A program made the translations under genes and the position numbers. Below are positions 1 through 14,700 of a stretch of DNA of 64,000 bases, piece by piece. The notes under the pieces are model-generated. The model was not told the DNA's origin, ran no database searches, and worked only from the letters and a program-made list of their open reading frames with translations. Within the stretch, counting starts at the first letter, position 1, and each line of letters opens with the position of its first letter. The stretch is from contig OZ038423.1 of NCBI GenBank assembly GCA_964036155.1, positions 43,725,249 through 43,789,248 of the forward strand, given 5' to 3'. The DNA is from Diploscapter coronatus. Its lineage: Eukaryota > Nematoda > Chromadorea > Rhabditida > Rhabditidae.

Positions 1-8
1 ACTTTGCC

Positions 9-15
9 TTTTATA
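9..15 (-). promoter_or_regulatory. Candidate TATA box for a leftward gene beyond the edge
   Basis: The minus strand reads TATAAAA here, a few bases from the window edge. The ~330 bp upstream are richer in G+C than the surroundings and contain ATTGG/CCAAT- and GGGCGTGTCC-like elements. This fits a core promoter of a gene transcribed leftward, outside the window. A 123-codon open frame overlaps the stretch on the minus strand but resembles nothing I know and may be chance. Confidence 0.3.
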
Positions 16-3000
16 GTCCCTGCCCTGGCATCAGCCCAGACTTTTGGGGAGCTTTCGCTAATTGCGGTTGCATACCATCACGCTCCGCCCACTTGCCCTG
101 CTGTGCTTCTTCTTCTGGGGGTTTTTCCAAGTAGCAGGGATTTGCCTCATGCCTTATACCAATGAGATGGGCGTGTCCTCTGGCTTGATGTCTGACGGCG
201 TACGCGATCGCGTTACACATCCTCGCATAATTTGCACGGATAATAGGTATGAGATGGGAGAAGGCCCAACGAGTTTGATCTGTAAGCGAGAAATGATAAG
301 ACATTGACGACGACGCCATTAGCCCTCTTTTTGCAGCCAAGATCATCGGTCTTAAGATATCATGACATAATAAAAAGATCATGAATCACCCAATTGGTTA
401 CAATGCTTTTCTCGCTATCTTTCGCATTCGATCGGGAGAAAAATTACGTTTCTTCCAGAGATTTATTTTTGAAAGAGATTATCGATTAGATCAAGATATG
501 AAATGGATTAAACGGGAATTAGAGGCGAGTTGAAATTCGGATTCAGAGTACGAAAATTTTCATCCAGCCGATTCCTGGAAAGGGCAACTGCTATTTGACG
601 GATTGACGAACCTTTCATTTCCACGCTATTTTTTTAAGTCTAGCCTATCTTCTCCATCCCCCTAACTAGAGTTCATCATTTAGTAGTTATTTCTGAAAAA
701 TTCGATTTATAGAAAGCATGGAAGCCATCATAAACTTTTAGATTGTTTGTGTATGTTTCGCTGTAAAAACGTACATACGAATTGGGATATGCAATTATGC
801 AAAATCGTATCGTCCTAAGATGCAAGACGCCGAACTGAAACAAGTTGTGTCGCGCAATTCCAAACCGATCAGCCCAAAAGCCAGCTGTAAACATGCGCGC
901 AACCGATTTGAGATTAAGTTTTTAGAAGTGCTTGAGTTTGCGCAATGCACAACTGGATATTCTTTCAGGAAGGCGTGCATAGTTTGCTTTGGATATTTTG
1001 AAAATAAAATCAATTTGAAATAATTTATATCTGTTTGATACTGATGTTCTTGATAGTTTATCAATTCTGTAGTTTTTCTTATCAGATACAATAAATGGCA
1101 TCGTTCGTGTTGTTAGGCTGTAATGTGATCGAATGAAAAAGTCGCATCAGATCGTTCGGATTACGACTTTACTATAGCATGGAACTGGTATCTTGATATC
1201 ATTCGATGCATGGTATTCTATTTGCAAAGTACAAAAATGGTTCTTTCCTGGGTCATAAGGAAAGTTTGATTCTTGTTCAACGAGAGATGGAAACCGGTGT
1301 TTTTGAGTAAATCGTGACGATACCAATAGACTTTATTCTAGCTACAAAGGATAATAAATTATTTGTGGATGGATATTATCTTGTTATTCTGGTATGATTC
1401 TGTTAGATCTTATGAAGGTCTTTGAACCTTCTTAATTTCTTCAAGTTTTAATCCAAACTTGGGTATTCTTCTTTCATGTATGATGTTGAAGCATCTTTTA
1501 ATTTCACTAGAAAAGTGCTTTGGTCATTATGCAACTTTGTGTCGTTGGATTTGACTGTAATTATGATGTAACTCTGCTATTTTCTCCTTCTTTTTAAATC
1601 CGCCAAAATCCGATTCGATTTGCTGCCCGACTTGGATGACTTGGCGTCGAGCGAATTCGACTGTGAGTAAGATGGAATCCATCGGATTTGAAGCAGAAGA
1701 AGGGAGAACAGACCTTGGCAGAGCCTAAGCCAAAATGTCCATCCCAGCCCCTTCCAATACAAATATTCTGCTAAAATCTTGTTGCGAACCCCTTATGTGG
1801 GCTATTTGGAAATCTCGAGCCATACGAAATTGGGTAAAAATGGTAGGAAAAAAGACGCTTTTTCTACACCATTTCAAATGGCCTGAGGGCCTGAGGATTT
1901 GAGGTTTCCAAGTTTCCCACATGTATTACATTTCTATAGAAAACTTCTGTCTTGCGTTGATCCTCTTCAAAAAAAAATTCTCATTCTTTCTGAAAATGCG
2001 CCTGGGTCTGCGCGAGATTCGATGAAAAATGACGGCGATTTGAGAGAAAGATGAATCGGTTGAAAAGGAGTGGCAAAAAGTAAGGGCGAATATGAATTCG
2101 ATGCCCAAATGGGAAAAGAGAAAGGGAATTGGGGAATGGAGAAGGAACAGGTAAAGTCAGAAGCCAGTCGAAAGACTGAAAGAGAGCGGGACATTGGGCA
2201 ATGCGTCTGCCAAAGACGATTTCCACAGAGTGGAGAAATGGATATCGGATCCGATTTTAACGCGATTGAATGGAAAACACAACATCGCAAATGGGAAATA
2301 AACAGAGGGACACAAAGGATATCGTTATTGTTAGATCACTTTTAAAACGATCGAATTAGAAGATGCAGGATCGGGTAGGAGATTAAGAGATCATTAATGA
2401 TGGGGGATTGACTATCGAATATTCGGGTATAAATATAAAAATATGTGATCCCAAGTGAAGAACAGTCAAGAAGGACTAAGTGATGTCATTATTAGATCAC
2501 TTCCTAATTGATCAAATTACGTCGATAAGGCAAGATCAGGTTTATAGTCGGGATAAAAATGGCATGGGGTTCCAATTACAGTCGAGTATTGAACAGTTAT
2601 GCAGAAGATGGAAAATATTGATCAAAGTACAGTTCATTTTGGAACTGAAAACTTGTTTATCAGCGTATCAGTAAAAACGAAGAAAGAAGATCTGATTAGC
2701 TATCAGAACTTAAGCGCATTTTCTATTATTCTTTCAGGAAAAAGTTGATCTTCACCTCGAAAGTCCAATTTCATCTTCAATCGTCATTTTCCCGTTTTTT
2801 TCCAACTTTGAGAAGTTGAAAGTCTCGATGCCTTTTCAAACTCTCCAAGCGATGGCACCCAACTGTGAACTTGAGGAGGGATTGATTCATTACTTGAATG
2901 ATATTCAAATGCTAAACAGTTGCGTGAAATGTGTAAAGATTTGGATTTGTAAGTATTCGATTGCAATTGGCATTTGGAACAGGAAAATAGGAGGTCAGTT

Positions 3001-3719
3001 AAAATTTCAGGGACCTCTTGTAGAATTTACCAATCTACCATCATCATTTGTAAAATTCACAAAGTTTAGTACTAGAAAGTATTAGGAAAGGCTGAAAATT
3101 TTGAAAAAGTACAAATATTGTTAGTCAGGTGAATTATGCAGCTGAGCACTTTAGAATTTTAGTTTTTATCATAAGACTGGTAAATTTTACAAATCATAGT
3201 GGTGCGAAAGCATTCAATTGGAGATTTATAAAAGAATCCAGTTTCAGGATTTGGAATGGGTTCCCTTAGCATGTATCTCCTTGCATCATTTGCATTTGCA
3301 TGCGTTCAGGGCTAATGTCAAGCACAGGCGGAATTGGGCATGAAATGGAATTTTCGGGTTGAAAAATAAGCATTCCAGAAAGTGCTAAAAATAGAAGAGG
3401 GCGGTCGTTATCCACCAAAGTTTTTGGTGGATAAGGATACACACTCAAAAATAGAACAAGTGTTTGAGTTGAAAGTTCAAGTTTTCTCTGGATACTTATT
3501 GAAATTTTCTTACAGATTTCAAAGGATTATGAGAATTCGAAAGAAAATATCTGTTGATCGAGAATTTTAGAGATTTTCGAAGAAAAATCTCTTTTAAAAT
3601 TCTCAGGGAAAGCGTCTTGCGTTTACGAGTACAGTCGAGTGCAAAAAAGCGAACTCTGCTAATTTCTGTATTTTTTCATTTTTTCTATAATTAAAAAGAT
3701 TTGTTTTTTTTAATTTCAG
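16..3719. other. Intergenic stretch without a recognisable gene
   Basis: Only short scattered open frames are present on either strand, and none has recognisable domains or a consistent set of splice sites. One stretch at about 1,590-1,652 on the plus strand reads like an exon (ending LPDLDDLASSEFD, then GTGAGT) but lacks an acceptor or start codon. The segment just before 3,720 is AT-rich and ends in TTTCAG, the likely trans-splice acceptor of the next gene. Confidence 0.5.
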
Positions 3720-3826
3720 ATTGAATTTGCGATTTCGCTTGGTTGCACGGTTGCCGATGCGTTCAGTTTCTAGCGACTGGACTGGGGCCGGATCGTAGAC
3801 AGTCACTCAAGGAGTTGGTCCGTAGA

Positions 3827-6800
3827 ATGGAAGAGGAGAGAAACGAGAATAATCAAGTGCAATCCAAATCTAGTCATATCAATTTTAGTAAGTTTTTAAA
3901 ATTTTTGTTATTCTTCAAAGAATCGAAATAAAATTAGTGCATTTTCGAGGACACTTATGAAACAGTTTGTTTTGAAAACGGAGAATTTGTCTATTTCCTG
4001 AATGAACTTTTGAAAATGATGACTTTTCCAGAATAAAAACCCTAAAGTTTAAAATCGGAATATCGATTTTCCTTTAATTTTCGATTGACAGCAATTTATT
4101 TTTAAAAAATTCGAAAAATAACTTCTAAAAAATACATTTTTTCCAGCCCCTCATTCCACAGACATTGACGTAGATCGATTGATCGAAGAAGAGCTGGAAA
4201 AGGACGGAATCAGAATCGACGAAAACGAGAAAAATCAAGAGAACCAGGGAAACCAGGAATCAAATCACATAGGCCAAGACGACACACCGACAAGTTCATC
4301 GATTGAGGCAAGACCCTATCAAGAGCAGAAACAAGGTACTGATCAGAGACCGGAACAAGAAGAGCAAGATCCTGAAAGAGAACCCGGACAATTCGATCAG
4401 GAATCATCCGTGTCCGTTAGTCGTGAGTGTTTTTTGTTGTTGTCTTTTTATTGATTAGTGAAAATTAAAAATTTTCTCAGTTTTATTTTTTTAAAAGAAA
4501 TACGATATGAATAATTATTTTATCTGAAAATCATATCATTACGATTTCGAACTGAATTTGAGATTGATGAGAATTAAATTTTTTTAGAAAAATTATATGG
4601 AGCTTAGAATAATGAAAATCGATAAGTTCTATGTAGTCGAAAATTTCTGAAAGTAATGAAAAAATGGTAAATGATAGAAAAAGTAAAGATTTTACCAAAA
4701 AAATAATTTTCATCCATTCGGGTTTATTCTTTTTTATATCAATTCTCTCTCCTTTCGTTTTATAGTTTATAGTCGACTAATAACACGTCAGCTATGACAC
4801 AATGCTGAGCAAATATGAAATAAAATTATCTCCTTTTTCAAAGCTATTTAAAAGATCACAATATATTTTTGCTTCTTAAAAGTTCAGTATGAATCATATC
4901 TTTTCGAAACAAAGCGGAAGAAAAATATCTGAAATTTTGTTTCTAGAAAATTAGAATCTAAACATATGAATTTTAGAGTTGTTCGAAATCTCGGATGACT
5001 ATTTCCCCTCGTCAGAGTCGGAAAGGCCTGATTCTTCGCTCGCGTCGACTCGGAAATCGAGCGAGATCTCCAAGGACGCCATGATCAAACTGGTCGTCGT
5101 CGTCTTCTGTCTATCCAGTGGAATTTCACTCCTTGCAACTATTATGTGAGCTCCTTCAAAATATATTTTTAAAAAATGTTTTCTGAATTTTCATGGAAAT
5201 ATTATAAAAAATGCAACTTGCCCACAACTATGTCTTTAAGTTTATATGCTCTTGCATATTTTTAAGAAAATGAATTCTATTAGTAATGATCGATGAAAGC
5301 TATTATCTTGAAAAGTCGGGAATATAAACTTGGAGCTTGATGCTGAAAATAAATTTTTTGAAAATCTTCAGCGAGGTCTACTCGAAGCAACCGATCATCA
5401 TCCCTGCGAAAAATCCGCAACCATTCATCTCCAATGATTCTTCAAGTTTCATTGATGATTTCTACATTGGAAATGCGAATGCGGCAAAGTAAGAGTAATT
5501 TTGAATCAACAAAAAAGAAGTAGCAAAGATAGAAGGCAAATTTCATGATATGTGTATTTTTACTGAAAACCAAATTTTGATCAGGTTAGAAACCTTCAGA
5601 TTTCTGAACAAAGTCGACCTGGTGATCACAATGTACTACGCTCCGTGGAGCACTGAGTCGAGGGAGTTCAAGCACAAATTTGAGATCGTCGCCAAAGCAT
5701 TCAAACCTTATTCCGAGGTAAAGTTTCAAAATTAATCAAAAATGCAAAAACTCTATATTTCTTTTAAGAAAATTTGAAAAGGCATTTCCTACATTTTTAA
5801 GCCCGATTTTTAAACAAAAGTAAAATTTATGATTTTTAGTTGTATTTTTCAGGAGATGAAATTCATTGCGATAAATTGCTGGGCGGTGAACGGTGAGTGT
5901 CGTCGGTCGTTCAAGCTCTACACGCATCCAGTCATTGTGGCCTACATCAAGGCGGCAGGCACTTCTCACGCAGCAGTTTATACTGGAACCTATTCGATCG
6001 ATCAGTTTTACAAGTAAGTTTTTCTGAATGTTTAGAAAAATTGAACATTTTTAAGCTTTTCTTTCGAGGAAGCTTCACCTTTGTAGAGTTATTTTAAAGC
6101 TGAGATATAACTTTGAAATTTATCAGGAATGCTTAATTTAATTTTTTTTTCTTAAATTTAAGGATATGAATTTTTCAGCTGGATCCTGAACGTGCGTTAC
6201 CCGTACTATTTCCTGTCTTCCCTAGAACAACTCCAAGAATGGCAGAAAGAGCATCGATTTATCGCTGTTGGGTATTTTCCCTTTGAGGTGGACATTTTTT
6301 TTTGTTGTATTTTTTTAATTTAATTTACAGAATTCCCTTCTCCACAATGGTTTTAACAAGTTTCTCGCGGCAGCCTTCAAACTGAAAAATGGCGATCCAA
6401 GTAATTTTTTAAAAATTTCTTTTTATTTGAAAAGAAAAATAATTTTCAGATTTTGAATCGAATACTTTCGCGATTGTCACTTCGAAGGAATTGGCGCTTT
6501 CTTTAGGAATTCAATTACCGGCTGATGTTTTCGTGTATAGTGGGAAAGGTAATTTTTTTAATTGCTAAAAATGATTTTTTATCATAAAATGATAATTGTC
6601 GTATGTTTGTCTTTAATTTTGGAAATATGGAAGAAATGAGTGAAAAGGAGGTTACCAAATAGTATTTACAGAAAGGAAGCAATCTTACGATAAACATGTC
6701 TTTTATAAAGAAATTTAACGATATTTTTATTAAAAGGTCTTATTCTTTATAAATTTATTTTTATAATTTTTTAGGCTACCTGAATCGCCTCTCGATGTTG

Positions 6801-9800
6801 ACCCCCGGAATGAGCATCGAGGATATCGCGCAGTGGTTCGATGATCAAAGGACCAAATTCATCGTTCGGTCAAAACTACACTGGGTTCAAATTGGTGAGA
6901 TTTTTTTTTAACTTTTCGGTAAATAAGCATTTTATAAATAATCCCCAGAAGTAGAAAATTGATTTTTATAAGTCATTTTCCGAGGAATTAATGAATCTTA
7001 AAAATTTTCATTAGTTTTTTTTTTTTTTAAATATGAATGTTATTGATTTTCAGACCAACTGAACCTGTTAATGTCGACTCGATTGGCGGATTTTCTGAAT
7101 GCCAGTTCAGCGCTGATTCTCGTCACTCGATACGAGCCGATTTACAGAAATCAGGACGATGCCTTACTTATGCAGAAGGTAGAAATGTGTTTGTTTTAAA
7201 AGTCAGCGATCCTAAAAGACTTGACTTTCCTGAAAATAGTTAGTAAAATACATTAGGTGGATATTAATGCAATTCTAATTTCCTAACTTTCAACATATTT
7301 TTATAGTTAGTATTATTATAGATTCTGTCTGAAATAATTATTTCAGATTTCCGACGAATATCGAGACTGCGAGGACATTTTGATGAAGAAGGAGGGCGAA
7401 AAAATCGAATACAAAATGGGAGTGATGGAAAGGCTCGAATCTGATAAAGAAAAGTGCGACAAAATCGGGAAGGCAGATTTGAATGTAAGTTTAATCCTTT
7501 GTTTGAAAACTATCACATTTAAGAAAACACTTTTCCCTATGATATAGGGATCTACTATTTTTCTCTTTATGATTTTTTATTTTATTTTTGGTTATAAATT
7601 TTGTTGGAATTGCAGATTTTGACGTGCTGTCGTTCGATTGCACATGCCGTACTCTGGGATGAGGCTTGTATGTCGTCCACGAAATATTACTGGACTGATC
7701 AGGAGGTATTTTATTTATTAAAAAAACGCTTTTCAAAAGAAAAACTCAGAAAATCCCCGATGACAAAGAAGAACGCAGTCGTCGTTCGCATTGGGCAGAC
7801 GCCTACATTCCGAAAACGGAATGTTGCGGCGAGTATACCAAAGGAAAAGCGCGTATGTATTCAGATTATTTCCTTTTAATTTTTCAAATACTGATTTTTC
7901 GCGAAAAAGTGCTATTTTCAGAAACCCTCGTTGAAAAATGCTGCCAGTTCTACGAATACATTTTCCAAAGGCCTTTGTCGAAGGGACAACAGAGATTGGG
8001 TTGGCTTGGTTCTAAATAATTTCTTGGATTAAATATTTTCTTCGATTCTTTAAGATTTGAATTAGTTGTTCTTATTTTATAAAAATTATTGTCATTTTTA
8101 TGATTTTATTATGAGAAATGCAATTTAGAAAAAAAGATACGAATTAGTATATGGAAAAGTTGAAAAAATCTGATATTTTTCTTTTTCAATGCTATTTCAT
8201 TGCCTTATCTTTCTAGGCTGCCGAAAATCTAATTCTATTTTTATTAATTTTACATTTCTAGAAACAAGGTGGCTGATCGATCAAGAAAAATCGTGGATGT
8301 CAGACTGCATTCGATCGAAATTGTTCGTTTACATGCGATACGGCGTCGACCTCGATGCCATTCCGCAATACACGTCTGCGGAGACTGTCGAACAGAGCAT
8401 CAGGGGACTGAGCTGCAAGTTGAGTAATGTGAGTTTTTTTGTTAATTTAAAAATAAATATTGCAGAGTTTGTTGTTTCTAAAAGAATAATATTTCGATTG
8501 AAATGGCTATTATTTTTGAAGAACTCTTTCTTCAGATTAAAAATAATTTTTAGTCAACGGATTCCCTGCGATTTCTTGCATTGGATGCCGTCCAACACTC
8601 GAGCATCATCAACAGATGGGGACTATCGAAAAAGAAGGTACAAACTATTTTTTATCTGAAATTTAGTAAAAATAAAGAATAATTTTTAAGAGTTCTTAAA
8701 CATTCGATATTTCAGCTGCCATTCATCGTCGTTGCCAACGTGAGGAACGAATTTTTCTCAGTTATGGAGCAGGATTTTGAGCCGTAAGATTTGTAATTTT
8801 CAAAATTTATTTCTTAAATCTGATTCTTCAGCCAAAACATCCGTCAATTCATTATCGACTACCACAATGAAGGTCTGTCGAACCAAAAGCTCTGCGAGAG
8901 TCAATTCGTTTCGAAGTTAGAAATGCTCCCGAATTAAAAAATGAGATAGCATTTCAGGTTTCCATCGAAACGAGATGATACAAGTGAAATCACACTGTTT
9001 AATGAGACCAGATTCAGGGAAATGGTCCATCAAAATGTGAGTTTTAGAAATATTTTCTAAAAATTAAGAAGTCATTTTAAAAAGTGCTATAAAAATAGAT
9101 TTGTGGTGAAAAATATCAAATCCAATTTTCTAAAATAGTAAATTGAGGAATTTTCAGAATCTGACCCACGAATCAGTGGTGCTGTTTTCGGGCGGTCGCT
9201 CGCACTCGGCCACCATGTCGATCATGCACGTCTATCGGCTCGTCGCCAGATACTTCAGCAAAGTCAATCCCAATCTCTTCCGGTTTTATATGTAAGACGT
9301 TTTTTTCTAGTTACTCAGAATTTAGGGTGTAGAAGCTTTTTATTGTATAAAATCATAAATTCGAAAAGGGCTCTTTTATTGTTCGTCTCTGGCGAAGTGA
9401 ACACTCGATTGAAGATTCGCCAAAAGTTACCATCAAAATATTTTTAAAAAGGAATATTAATACAAAGATCTCATTTTTTATTTTTATTAATTTTTGAGAT
9501 TCCAGAATTGACACTTCCATCAACGACCTGCCTTACAATTTCAACTTCGAGCGATTGCCGGCCATCGTAATGTTCTCGAAATCACCTGAATTCAGGTGAA
9601 GTTAAAAAGAATGAAAAATTGAGTGATTTTTGAAATTTCAGCTGGATTTTCCCTGACACTTTACCGATAACGAGTCCGAATCTGATCTCGTTCATCATCA
9701 GCCAGAGCTGCTTCGAAACCAGAGTTCGAATTCTGGTCGCCCAGTGCAAAAGTAATGAGTGCGTTCAAAGGTAAATATTTCTAAAAATTTGTTTACTTTC

Positions 9801-10253
9801 CCCCCTAAATTCCTCAAAATATGAACTATTTCATAAGTTTAGCTTAGATTAAAGATAATATTTATTTAGTTCTACTTTGAGCATCTTCTTGCTTTTCTTT
9901 CCAAACCCAACGCTAATAAGCTCAATGCAACTTTCTACCCTGCTCTTATCTTTATTCTAAAATATTTACTATTCGATTTTTTTATTTCTAAATGATGAAT
10001 ATTTTAAGAAATCGTCGCCATCTGCACAGCATCGAGCGAAAAGTCAAACTCGAAATTCGGCGAGCCAAACGAATGCCGGGAATCGCTGCGAAACATCGCA
10101 CTGAAAAGTTAGATTTTAAAAATACCTGTTTAAAAAATCAATTTATATAAAATATATTTTTAAGATAAATTCTTTTTCAGATTAATCACACAACTACGGG
10201 TGTGCAAGAACATGGAGCGAATGTTAGCCGCTAAACATCTGAAGTTTAATTAA
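3827..10253 (+). CDS. TXNDC11-like ER membrane thioredoxin-fold protein
   Basis: A gene of about 25 exons encoding roughly 960 residues, close to human TXNDC11 (about 960-985). The start is the first ATG (MEEERNENN) after a TTTCAG acceptor at 3,719; the stop is TAA at 10,251-10,253. The Glu/Gln-rich N-terminus is probably cytosolic. One membrane segment (IKLVVVVFCLSSGISLL, about residues 147-167) makes it a likely type II protein facing the ER lumen. A first thioredoxin-like domain follows (exon 5,585-5,715, YYAPWSTESRE). The last thioredoxin-like domain (9,157-9,770) contains NDLPYNF, then LPAIVMF, then LPITSPNLISFII, matching the order I recall for human TXNDC11. The C-terminus (10,010-10,253) is a basic, coiled-coil-like helix. 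Known for the family: TXNDC11 assists ER-associated degradation with EDEM proteins and binds dual oxidases. Odd: neither active-site position keeps a CxxC. Internal exon borders are approximate. Confidence 0.82.
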
Positions 10254-11763
10254 ATTTATTCTTCTAAATTATTTGAAACTTTGTAGCCTGAAGAAATGAA
10301 ATTATAAAATAAGGAAAATTTTATCTGAATCTTCAAGTCATCCAAGCTTTTCTGAGGATATTCTTTTTCTTTTATTTAATAAGATTTGAAGAATTCCATT
10401 CAAGTAGAAATTACTTCTTCCTATTGAAATTATCGTAAAAATCGGTCTTTTTTCATTTCAAACCAAAAGTTCGTGGGTTTTAGTGTCTTTACGTCAGGTT
10501 GATGTCGCGTTCAATTATGGGTCATTTTTAGTCTGTGATAGACATAAATTCGCTATGATGCAATTTCACTTGCAAGAATAAAAATTTGAATTTATTGCTG
10601 CTTTATTGACCATTATTCTAGTTTTCATAATGTAGTGTTAATTCAGTTCACTTTGAAGATTTGAGGAATTTCGAGAAGCTATTCTTGGATACCAAGTAAA
10701 GTACTGGCTAAGGCCTTGTAAAATGTTAGCTTCGAGCCCAGACCGTGTATAAATTTCGTAAAATTGTTTTCCGATTTAGAAATATATAATAACTGGTTTT
10801 CCATCTGACTGAATTACTATCTATTTTTGTAAACCAAGAGATAAACTATGCATACTTTATATCTCCAAGCTATTTGGCTGAATGAGGCTTACTATTATTG
10901 AAATTTAAAAAAATGATCTTTAAATAGATTTTTTTCTCAAAACTTAAAGTGGGGTGATTCACGATTTACATTCTTGGGTCTAAATTATCGGAATAATGGT
11001 TGGTTATCTCATGGCAGGAATTAATTGCCAAAGTCAACAAATTACCGAACCGCGCTAGTCGTCTTCGACTCTTAAGCGCATTAAACCTGAATTTTAGTTT
11101 GATGATCCAGTAATTTCATCGGCTAATAGTCATAATTAGAGCTAGATAAGAATAAAACCATTTCCCAATAATTCAGCCTACTTTTTAACCTCATTCTTTA
11201 TCATTAAACGGCATTTTATTTAGTTTGATAAAGGAGCAATATTTCATAGCTCATCCTCAAAAGCCTCGACTTTTAATCGATTGTTTTATTGCTCGATAAT
11301 CACTTAATGTTGATATAAATAAAATAACAATCATCGCAAAACTTTAATTTTACGAGTTTATCAGAAAACCAATAAATTCACCATTCACAGCTTCTTCAAA
11401 AAATTTTCAAGATATTTTTCGACCATTTTATAGCGATAATAAAATTAACAGTTCATAAACTTAAATAGGACGAGCTAGACAAAGAACTAACATTTTATTC
11501 TTTTCCTAAACTTTATAAATTAGCATTTCACAAAATTTCAAAGATACCTATTAAGATAGTAAAATATGTAAATTTTCTCAAATTAATTGAGAATTTAGCA
11601 CTATCACCATTTTTAGGTGGACCGTTTAATAAGAAATCTATAATAGGATTAAAGCGCTTTAAATTTCACGTCCTTGGCATTATGATTTTATAAGTTATTT
11701 TTGCAAGAAGGTGATAGTCTTATCAGATTTTGCCATTCGACACACCAGACAAGACCTCATGCA
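10254..11763. other. Intergenic spacer between the TXNDC11-like and EGF/VWA genes
   Basis: AT-rich, with no open frame of note and no recognisable RNA gene. It holds the 3' flank of the upstream gene and the promoter side of the downstream gene, which lies on the same strand. The ~1.5 kb spacing is too long for a typical nematode operon pair. Confidence 0.5.
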
Positions 11764-14700
11764 ATGCACTCCACCACTTCTATTTTCATAGTCTCATGCT
11801 TTTTAGGTAAGTATAGACATTTTTGGAAGAATAATTCGAATGTTTTAGGTTCTATTACACTTATTAGTGCTCAATACGACAAAAATCCATGTAAAAATGA
11901 TGGATTTATGTTGCCAAATGGTAAACTTTTCTTGAAAAACTACAACCTTTCAACTATTTTAGGAACCTGCGAATGCCGAGCTTACACATCTGGCCCCAGT
12001 TGCGAAATTATGGGGTATTTTTTACACATCAAATCAAAATTTAATCATATAAATCAGATGCCAACGAATGGGTATTCAAATGAACTATGACGATGCTTCT
12101 CGATGCATCTGTGGACCGGGATGGTACTCGACATTTTGTCAAATAGGTTAAATTTAAACATAAAAATGGGTATTTTTAAATTTATAAATCACGGAATAAT
12201 AAACCTTACCCTTTCGAAACGCCCTACGCCTATTCCTGAAGAAGGAAAATCGAAGAAAATAAATAAGTGCGCAGGTTCAATCTAGAGAATCAATATTACT
12301 CTATTCATTTACTATTTTTTTTTATAAAGAGGTTTATAAGATCTATTCCCGAATTAAATAAATTTGTAAATTAATAACTTTTAAATTAGGCGGCTGGCGA
12401 CCTCACACCGCTGAAAATCTCAACATCATCAGGCGATCTCTAATAGTGATATTCAATTTGCGCGATACGATGAAGCCATATTATCAAACATTCCTCGCTA
12501 ATATTAATTCTACTGTCAACACTTTAACCGTAAAATTGTTTATTTTTAATATTTATTTTATTGAATATTTAGGCAGCTCCAAATAATACGATTGTGCGAT
12601 ACACGATAGTGACTTTTATAACTCGTAAGTCTTCAGTTGAAAGCTAACATAATCATAAAAATAAACAAACCAAAATATTCATGACTTTTCACTTTAGACC
12701 TTACTACTGGGACCAATAGTTCTGTACCATTTTCTTTCGAATCATTTCCCGATTTCTACGCTAAATTAGTCGACATCGGGAGCCAATTTGTCCATTCCGA
12801 TTCGCCGTATCAGGACACAGTAAACACTCTTCTAATGGCACAACAAACGTATAAAAACTTTTAAAAAGTTGTAAGAAAGTGGTTTTGAAGAAATGTAAAT
12901 CGTGACAACACTCCGTTCTCTCAAGTGTGGCTCTTCGCGGATTCCCTGCCGACAACCGATTTCCCCGAGGACACGACTGTCGCTAGAGGCAACGTCGAGC
13001 ACAAGCTCATCCAACTCGCCGTCGATTTCAGGACGAAGGCTTGTCTTGAAAAAACATCTATTATTAATTCATAAAATGAAAATCAAATTTTCTTCAAATT
13101 TGAAAAGATCAAAAGTGATAATTAAAAATGCTTTTATGAGTTTTTTTCCTGTGAATCTCATCCAGTTTACTGAACACTTATCTGAGAAAAATCCACATTG
13201 TACTAAAAAGCAGATAGTGTTTTTGGAAATAGGGTTATGAGGATGTTTATCGACGAATTTCAGCTGACCGTAGTCTTGTGCCAAAACGATTCTCAACCGA
13301 TCGACTTCAAAAGTGGTAGCAACCCAGCTAATTACGGCACTGTGCGAAGGCTCATGAGATCGACCCATGGAAATCTGTTTCTAGTCAATCAGACTGAATT
13401 GGTTGCGGTAAGCAAATTTTCTTTCTCATGATTAAGAAAACCTTAAAATTAGAACAATTAAAGAGGACATTGAATTCGAGTTGGAAAAGTTCATTATCTT
13501 GCATTTCAGTCTTTGATATCTTTTCTATGATTAAATTATTCAAAACGAAATCACAAGATGCAAATTTAGCTAACCAGTAAGAGTAAATAATTTTCCCTTA
13601 ATGCTGTTGAATATTTACTCTGATTTCGCATTATCATAAAATCATAAAGATGTAATTTTAGCTGATGGCAAACGTCTTATCCACCTTCAAAAACCCGGAA
13701 GATATTTCAGCCTACTACGGACTCCAGCCCGGAGCGTCGATCTCCTTCAAGTTATTGCCCGATTCATCCGACAAACAGATCTACCTACTTTATTGGATTT
13801 ATCCGGAATCCGGTAAAAATTCAGATGATTCTAAAAATATATTTAGAGGGCGCGTGGAGTAAAATTTTTGAAGCGAATCTTATAGATAGGGACCGCCAGC
13901 CATTCTGCCAAATTCACTCTGGCACTATGTTTTCTACATTTTTCAGGGGCTGAGGTGCCCCTCTAAACATCCCTACCGAAAAAACCGCGAAAAAATACGT
14001 CACTGATGAAAAAATTGATAAAATTTAACGCGAAAAATCGGAAAAATCGCTCCTTTTCGTGGACAAGGGAAAGGGGCGTGGTTTATCTGCAAAAGACACT
14101 ATGCCGCTCGCTTCCCCCTTTCTTTGTCTGCCTTTAGGGATCTTTTTCTCTGCACTCTCTTTCATTTCAGCATTGGCTTCTTTTATATTTTCGCGGATTA
14201 TCAGGATCTCAGCTCGGCGCCGCAGGATTTTTCTGATTTTTTCACCGAAGACGGACAATTGACCAACTAATCAAAATATAAAATAAAAACACATGTGCCT
14301 TTCAAAATATGCCTAGGGTGATCCAATTTAGTAAAGACAAAAAAATGGTTATTTTGAAATTAATTTTAAAAATATTTTCTGATAAAATTTCGTTTTTTTC
14401 TTTCGAGTAGCATAATTAGGGAGTGTCAAATTTTATTTTAGTCAAGTTTCCAGACGATTTCAACGATCCTCTGTCGAGATACAGTACTGCAAAGGCGAGC
14501 ATCTATTATTGCCTCGGGAAAAGTTTGGCGCCGCAGGATTTTTCTAATTTTTACATATTTTGTAGATATCAACTAGGTGTACCGATTCATCAAAAAAAAT
14601 TAAATGTGCCTTTTTTATAACTCGAAATATTAGCATTGCTATAATTTGACGCGCAATTGCGGACTTTTTTCGCACCCCGATCAATAAATCGATATCACCA

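Noticed and set aside
11..382. A 123-codon open frame on the minus strand as a gene
   Set aside because: No recognisable domain or splice structure, and it overlaps what looks like a TATA-containing promoter.
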